From assembly GCA_900169235.1 (NCBI GenBank), contig FWCC01000184.1, positions 1 to 24,984 on the forward strand: a DNA stretch of 24,984 nt, written 5' to 3'. Below the pieces are notes generated by a model. It saw only the letters and a list, made by a program, of their open reading frames with translations, made no database searches and was not told where the DNA came from. Shown one piece after another: positions 18,451-24,984 of this stretch. The position numbers were made by a program, and so were the translations under genes. The stretch's first letter is position 1; each line of letters starts with the position of its first letter. The DNA is from Zarea fungicola (taxonomy: Eukaryota; Ascomycota; Sordariomycetes; Hypocreales; Cordycipitaceae).

Positions 18451-21000
18451 AAGAGAACTCCCTCTCCTACTCTGGCTATTATTTCTCCCCCTCCATTGTC
18501 AATGGTTAGTCGCCCAAGTTAATGGTATTGTTTCCATTGCCACCAACACTCCGAAATATCCCGTCTTATGAGGCAGTCTGTGTATTATTCACTAGTTCTT
18601 AACACGAGCGGGTTAGATACTGCTCCCCGGAAACCCCGACAGAGGGAGGCTGGCGGGTGTTAGGCCTTGCCTAATCCATCATCAGCCATTTTCGATGACC
18701 CCCGGCACACCATCATCCACACAAACGTTTTCCCAGTGAGCACTACATTTTCTTTTCTTATACACGTAGCCACCCAGGAAAGAGGAATGGGTTCTGGCCT
18801 AATTTCAGCCACCAGGGGCGCGAAATGGTCTCTTGCTATTGGAGTATGTATGTAAACCATTATTAGTTTTTTGGTAACTGCTCTACTGGTACTCCGTACG
18901 TACGCCACCTTACTTTGCGGTGACGCCTTGCCCTACCAAGGTACCCGTCCCTCCCACCGAGAGGTATAATAAAACAATAGGCAGTCCTTTTGAGATCTTC
19001 TCAATCAACAGCGTCCTTTAATTTACCGGCGCTGGCGGCAGATACAGCCCATAGTGCTCTAGTTATACTGTTTGCCAGCACAGAATGGACAATGGGCTTG
19101 TATTATGTTCCAGGACATGCCAGACATGACGGACAGAAACTGAAAAAAGGCGGCCGCCTATAAGTCGCATTTCGATGCTACAATTCATCCGGTTCAATGC
19201 ACGGAGTAGCGCCAGTATAAATGTCCCCGTTTAGTGGATTCAATGGCCACTTTTGCTGATGGAGTTGGCCCTGTCGGTCTGCTTTGACAATGTAAGATGA
19301 ATGGATCAAGAAATCAATGCCCTCTGCAAATACCCAAGTAGTTATGTACATACGGCCATGGGCAGTACATTCGTGGCTACTGATACCTATAACTAGTAAT
19401 ACCAGTCAACCGTACAAAGTAACTACACGTCGGGCCTTGCTGATTGTGAGAATATGTACAATGCCCACAGGATACTGTACAGCACTCCCTGGGCATTAAA
19501 CTTCATGGCAAACGCCACAACTAGAGCGCCATTTACGCCGCCGCCCATGGGGACGTATTTTGGCATGTGCTTCGCCATGCATGGAGATCAATAAACAAGA
19601 GACATTGATCACAAGTTCAAGACAAAATAATAGAATATGGCGACGGCCAAGCCTGATGGATGCAGCACGACATGGCACTGCATTGACGATCAATTGCAGC
19701 TCACGGCTCCAAAGGACTAGTTAACCACCCCGGAGCTCGGGACTGACCCGTTGCAGAGGTGTGTGGATTTTTCAACAGCCACGACAACAGAGATAGCCAC
19801 TCAAGCCACTCTCGCATTCATAATAGCAGGTACTCCAGCGAGGCAACATAACATGTGGGTGGTGTGTATTGATGGTATTGAACCTGCGAGAACTTCTGCC
19901 GTGGTTGGCCTGGAAGAAGCACAAGGGAGCACAAGGATGTTGCTGTGTTGTTGGCCTGGACGAATGCAGCGCAAGATGTGTTAGTGGGCTTGGCTGCAGC
20001 GTAGCGGCTCATTCAGGCAAGATTGACGGCGGTAAGCGGGAGGCCAAGCAAAACGAGATGAGGAGACATGGGAGGGAGCTAGAAAACGGAAAAGAACATT
20101 TGCGTGCATATTTGGGGGCTTTTCATGGGTGTGTGGCGCTGCGCCAGTTTGATGTGTATGTAGCTTAACCGAGTAAATAGAGTAACTGAGAGGAGCATTG
20201 GGTGCGGTCTTGCGTGGTACTGGCCCTACTCGGTAGCATGTGGCATGCAGTGAGTGGTGCGCCTGGTGCCCCCAAATTTTGGCCCCCTCCCAAAGAAAAT
20301 GGTGCAGAACTCCAATGCACAGCGGGGCCAACCAGGGCAATCCATGCGGGGAAGGAGATGTCGCAAACCGGGAGTACATAGACCTGTAACTTGGACAAAT
20401 CTGTAGCCAGGCTGTTTTATTAAGATTTTAATTAGAATTATGCGCTTGACCGACTGTAAACAGGGATTGTCATTACCAGGGTCCTCCAGATATCATATGC
20501 CTGGCTGGTTAACCGGTCTGGTTACCTTGCTGGCTTTGCTTGGAATACCTTTCACAGGCTGGACGCACACTAACATCTAAAATTGCCATGGACCTCAACC
20601 CTGCACTGCAGGTGCCACCACCACCAACCAACCTTGATTCCTGCCAACCTATATCTCGCTCATGCCCTTGAAGCCCTGTCTATATCACCTACCTCACCGG
20701 TCTATTTTAATTTCTTCATGGCATCCTTGCCGCCGTCACGCTATTCGTCAATCTTCTTGCACGTCATTCGATGCATCGCAACCGCCCTCTATGCTCCTTG
20801 CTTGCTGGGGGCCCCTATCCGAAAGTTATTCATGCCATCCTCCCATGACTATCGCCCTCAGGTCAGATGGCCTACATACTGCTGGACGCTGGCCATCACC
20901 CACATACTATTCTGATATACATCGTCAGGTGCATTAATTTCCTTGACACAGCCATCATGAACTGACCACTGCCACCAAAACCTCCAGAGGGCACAGAATT
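18451..21000. other. Gene-poor region, central part
   Basis: Only short reading frames without recognisable domains or signal peptides occur on either strand, and splice-motif joining did not extend any of them into a protein I recognise. Composition is mixed and not extremely AT-rich, and CpG is still common, so there is no obvious sign of heavy repeat-induced point mutation. One motif copy lies at 18889. No tRNA-like T-loop was found. Confidence 0.45.
18889..18899 (+). repeat. GTACTCCGTAC motif copy
   Basis: Exact copy of the 11-base core, extended on the right by a further GTACG. Confidence 0.85.
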
Positions 21001-24000
21001 GAGTCGGCCACTAGACTAGACAGTCTCCCAGGAGAACGCCAAAACGTCTCAGCACAAATTCCCGATTCGTGTTCCTGGCGGCCCGCGCGTGCGCCATGCA
21101 TGCTGCATACGACAACAAATCTCTTTTTTCATTGGGAACCAAGCCGACGGGTACTTTTCTGGGTTGCTCCTATGTACATACATACATACCACATCCAGGC
21201 CCGCACTAGTTAGGCCATTGGAAAGGTTTAAGAGGCAGAGAGCCATTCTGGAACAATTGTTGTCACTAGGGCGCCGCCTCATGACGCACGTTGAAAAAGA
21301 GTAGCGCCACCAGCTTATTGCTGAGTCTCTGCCCAAAATCCAATCTACGAGCACCACGACTACCATCAAGCCTGTTGCACATGAAAAAAATTGCTTCTTT
21401 GTTTTCGAGCTCCATGTCTACCAGTGACCACTGGCTGACTCTTGGAGCATATTCCCTGCCATACAGCGGAGCCCACGCGCCCCAGAAAAGCCAGAAAGCT
21501 TACTTCTGCCCTGCCATTTGGCCAGATCTCAAGCGCAGCTTACGAGTACTATCACAGCTGAAACTCGCCTAGGTGGCAACACAGGGGGTGTGAGTGTGGC
21601 AACTGTTGCTCGTTAACACAACTATTCAAGGCTGACGAGAAACAAGGCGTGATTCTAAATACAGATTCTCGCGCTGACGCTATTTGTGTCGATCGGTGTT
21701 TCCTACATGCATAGCAAGAATAATGGCATCTGGAGTCGCACTGCCAGTCGCGAGGGAAATTTCCTTGGCCAAGCCAACCTCGTTTCAGCCCTGAGCCGGC
21801 CGCGTCCAATATGGATCTCGGCACCTCCAAGGCTTGTAGTTACTCTTGGGAGTAAAATTGGATTGCCCCCGAATGCCATTCAAAGTTCGCTGCCACGATG
21901 GCACCACGGAGTAACCTGGTCAATTGCCCACTCGAACAATAAAGGCAGACTCGGCAGACTCTCAGGCGTGGAAACTGCTTAAACGAGGCATGCAGCGATA
22001 TCCTAAGTAGCCACCCAGCCTGAACTCGCTGATTGGCAACTACCGATACAATAAGCAGCTGATGTTAAGTATCCGTTCCTGTCCGATATTTTGGCAACAG
22101 ATGCTTCACTATGACACTATTTCTGTCCAAAGTAGGTAGCACTTGCACTGGCCAGTGGGAGAGATGACGCACACCCTGTAGATGCATTGACTCCGAGCAG
22201 AACCCAGTACAGTCAGTACTGAATCTCCCGCCATCCAGTCAAAAGGACAGATTACAAGTAGGGTTTCTGAAAATGACCGGAAGATTTGATTGACTTCTTT
22301 GAGCTCACTTCAGCAGCTTTGTCTTATGCATGATAATAGCCATGAGTCAAGGGCTACAAAACATATCGTTGGCGTGTCAGTAATCAAAGGGTCCAGGGAC
22401 ACATCGATTTGTAGCGATACTAGCGCCACACACACCTATCCATCGGAAGCGGCGTGCTGAGATTCTCGACAGGTACTCCGTACCTACCATGTATTGTATG
22501 TACATCATGGTCGCTATTTGGTTTTACAGGACTGTCCCAACTTCGAATCGGTCAAGCTAACAGGCTGGATCGGCATCGAAAGTCACCAATCAACTAATCG
22601 TGAAGAAGCTGTGGTGCGTGCTTGGTAGCAGCATCAAAGCGTCGATACCCATCAGCAGGGGTGGCCCATGCAGCCTCCCTGGCAAAGTGGGCGAGGTTTA
22701 CGAGATCCCACCAAACAAAAGCACGGCGCCGACCTTGTGGAGATTTTTCAAGGCTCGACTTCGGCCTTTTTATTTTAGATAATAATGACCCTCCATGACT
22801 GACAGAGAAATGACGGCAGGGTCAAGTTGCCATTACCCTACCCAGCCATCTCCATTCCCCAGCTACCAGTATCCAAAGATGGCATAGGACAAACTTTCAA
22901 TGTACGAGTCATACCTCGATGAGATGCTCCCTGCAACCCTTTTCCAAGCTGCAAGCAAGGACGGGGCCACAAAGCGGCACGCGCCTCGATAAGAAAAAAA
23001 AACACCCCCCACTCGACGACGTTGATGTAGTAAAAAAGAAAGAGATTGCTGAGGTCATGACGAATTTTTTGGCCTACTTTTGTATGGTCGTCGGCAAAAG
23101 TCTAGTCAACGGAGAGCGCGGGCTCGGCTCCGAGGGGTTCGTACTACCTTTGTACAGTATTCTTACTGGCTGGGCTAAAGGACCAGTTCATCCCAACTCA
23201 GACTACCGCCGTTGTGGATAGCATGTTCAGTCGCGTTATGTACTTCTTCTGAAGCGTCTTTGAAACCAGGGGCCAACCAGAGTGGCCACTAGCTAGTTAC
23301 TTCCCTCTTTCGCAAATACACACGCCAAGTATCATCTTGAGGCACAGCAACGTCGGGAGTTACTAAATAAATAAATTGCAACCTCATCTCCCCCAATCTA
23401 CACTGCACACTTTGTGCGGAAGCAAACCGCGGTGCCCGCCCCGACGCCTCCGGACGCTGTCGGCAAGGCATTTGGCCGGCAATTACATGGGATTGTGGTG
23501 GTCGATATGCCAGCATATCCCAATCACATGCAATATCCTGCACACGCCAAGGCCTGTGCGATTTATCCTTAACCTGGTCCTGAAAGATGCCGAGGCTTGC
23601 TACACCGCAAGACTCTACAGAGTACTTGTCACAGGTTGCGCAGCCTGGCTGATCCAATATTGCAGCGGCATCGAAATTTGGCACTAGCGCTGTAAATTAA
23701 CTAATAACTAGGTCGACAACCAATTTGGAATGCTGTGCATGTTGCCCGATAGGGAAGGTGATGTGGCTGCTGGCTCACTCTACCAATGCACCATGACGAT
23801 GAAGATTCAATATACTTGGTCATGACGATGAGGACAATCTGCTTCCATGTTGGGGATGCCTAACCCAGATAAGATGTATAGAGGCCATGACGGCTTGGCG
23901 GCTCGTTGTCACGGCGATCATTTGGTGATTTATATGAAGCAGGCGACAGATAATTTGGAGGACAATGTAATCGGGTACAGGACACTGCTTAGTCGGCAGC

Positions 24001-24966
24001 GGTCTGGTAGCGTGGTTTCCCTCTTTTTCTTTCTTCCTTTGTTATGGCTACGGTGCCACGAGGAAACAACGCAGGGTGTATTTAAATACAACTATGTGTA
24101 TTCGCTGCTCCTGTCAGGGGAGAGGCAAGCCCAGCATGTGTATAGAATTGGTGCGATTATGTAAATGTATGGTTTTCTTTGCCGACCCCTCTGTGGCGGC
24201 GCCATTGCTCTGCAACAAGCAACAGGATGCAAAGAGGCTGAATATTTCGGTCTCGAAAAGTTACTGGCGTTCTCATGGTTTGTTTCGCATTGCACCCACG
24301 CTGTAAACTACTACGTACTAACGCAGACAACTGCCCAGGCGAACAGTAAACTCGTTCTGGATACAAAGAGCGTCGATGACGGCCGGGCAGCCGTTATAAG
24401 TTACGGCGTGGGGGAGAATGCACGGTCTCACCGTGGCCGCCGCCATCCGATCTGGCATTTTCCTGTGAGTTTTGTTTTCCTTCTCCCCTGCCTCTCCATT
24501 CTAACGGGCACCTTATCGGTCATGCCGTAGTTACTAACGGCAAGCTTGCTGCTTTTTCGCGCGTGGCGCGGGTCCTCTGCTGACGCCTTGCATGCCCCTG
24601 TTTAGTACGGCATTACCAGATTTTTTCGAAGGCGCCGTGGATGGCCGACCGAACAGCAATGATTATATTAAAGCTGAGAGGGGGGAGGGAGTAGACAAGA
24701 ATCCCTGGTCAAAAGATGCAAGCCAAAAGGAAATGGAGCGGCACGGGCGCCGAGAACAAGGGTTTGCGGACCGCGATGACAGCTAACCCGGGCCATGTAA
24801 CATTGCCATTCTGGATCCGTAACGATCGAAATGGATAAGCTGGGTCTTTGAAGAATGACGAGAAAGCTGGATCGATGGGTTCTTGAAAATACACCCGTGC
24901 TTGACGCTACGGGCTGACTGCACCAGGGTTGTGCGCAAGCACCAAGCCGCGAGCGATGGGTTGGTA
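21001..24966. other. Gene-poor region, right part up to the right inverted repeat
   Basis: No supportable gene. It contains a short run of ACAT/TACA units (about 21174-21189), a motif copy at 22472-22484 and a 13-of-14-base direct repeat (CATGACGATGA at 23792 and 23821). The longest frames (131 aa at 23289-23684 minus, 105 aa at 23847-24164 plus) show no known domain. Non-coding transcripts or lineage-specific small genes cannot be excluded from sequence alone. Confidence 0.45.
22473..22483 (+). repeat. GTACTCCGTAC motif copy
   Basis: Exact core within GGTACTCCGTACC; the 13-mer is shared with the inverted copy at 17453-17465. Confidence 0.85.
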
Positions 24967-24984
24967 TACTTGTGCCACGCCCCC
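24967..24984 (-). repeat. Right copy of 18-bp perfect terminal inverted repeat
   Basis: TACTTGTGCCACGCCCCC is the exact reverse complement of bases 2-19. The bases inside it (GGTA at 24963-24966) do not continue the match. Confidence 0.9.

Noticed and set aside
22530..22570. tRNA-like T-loop around ACTTCGAATCGG
   Set aside because: The bases around TTCGAATC do not form the required stem and no upstream A-box or acceptor stem fits.
23289..23684. 131-aa minus-strand reading frame as a gene
   Set aside because: No recognisable domain, no convincing start context, and composition like the surrounding non-coding sequence.
23792..23835. Direct repeat CATGACGATGA (two copies 29 bp apart) as a functional element
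   Set aside because: Only two short copies with no associated structure; compatible with chance or local duplication.
16727..24984. A Starship captain (tyrosine recombinase), DDE transposase or reverse transcriptase that would explain the inverted repeats
   Set aside because: Frames on both strands here are short and show no recombinase, integrase or polymerase motifs; splicing by eye did not extend them.

Overview
This window is a chromosomal segment of a filamentous ascomycete, most likely a Sordariomycete and possibly Hypocreales (low confidence on the order). The evidence is 19 short GT-AG introns of 55-131 nt, most with a CTAAC/CTAAT-type branch point just upstream of the acceptor, together with a fungal Zn2Cys6/fungal_trans transcription factor, a fungal Zrt-type zinc transporter and an Mtm1-type mitochondrial carrier. 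The gene models below were spliced by eye from reading-frame continuity and splice motifs.

Layout. The left 16.7 kb is gene-dense with eight protein genes: (1) an Mtm1/SLC25A39-40-like mitochondrial carrier (+, 480-1854); (2) a WDR89-like WD40 protein (+, 2754-4077, 4 exons); (3) an FRG1-family nuclear protein (-, 4307-5236, 2 exons); (4) a 2-oxoglutarate/Fe(II) dioxygenase-like protein (+, 5852-7138, 3 exons); (5) a ZIP zinc transporter (-, 7615-9527, 4 exons); (6) a DsbA/thioredoxin-fold protein (+, 10666-11325, intronless); (7) a mitochondrial two-TM protein resembling TMEM70 (+, 11452-12590, 3 exons); (8) an 865-aa Zn2Cys6 transcription factor (-, 13675-16726, 8 exons). Genes 2/3, 4/5 and 7/8 are convergent. 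Genes 3/4 and 5/6 are divergent and share 615-bp and 1138-bp promoter regions.

The right 8.3 kb (16727-24984) has no gene I can support. Its left part, upstream of the transcription factor, is strikingly rich in GTAC. It carries most copies of a short motif, GTACTCCGTAC, that is far more frequent than chance. I see no tRNA, rRNA, transposase or recombinase gene.

The window is bounded exactly by an 18-bp perfect inverted repeat (2-19 and 24967-24984). It could be the ends of a large element, two oppositely oriented short repeats, or an artefact of how the window was cut. The gene content (conserved cellular genes with ordinary introns and no recombinase) argues against a self-mobile element, but the repeat is real and is the most unusual structural feature.

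The genes do not form an obvious pathway or biosynthetic cluster. Two are mitochondrial (carrier, TMEM70-like), two are probably nuclear (FRG1, transcription factor), and the rest look like independent cellular functions. The main added value is in gene structure: several first exons and introns would be missed by simple ORF calling, in the ZIP transporter, the transcription factor and the TMEM70-like gene. Two transcription-factor introns are multiples of three without stops.
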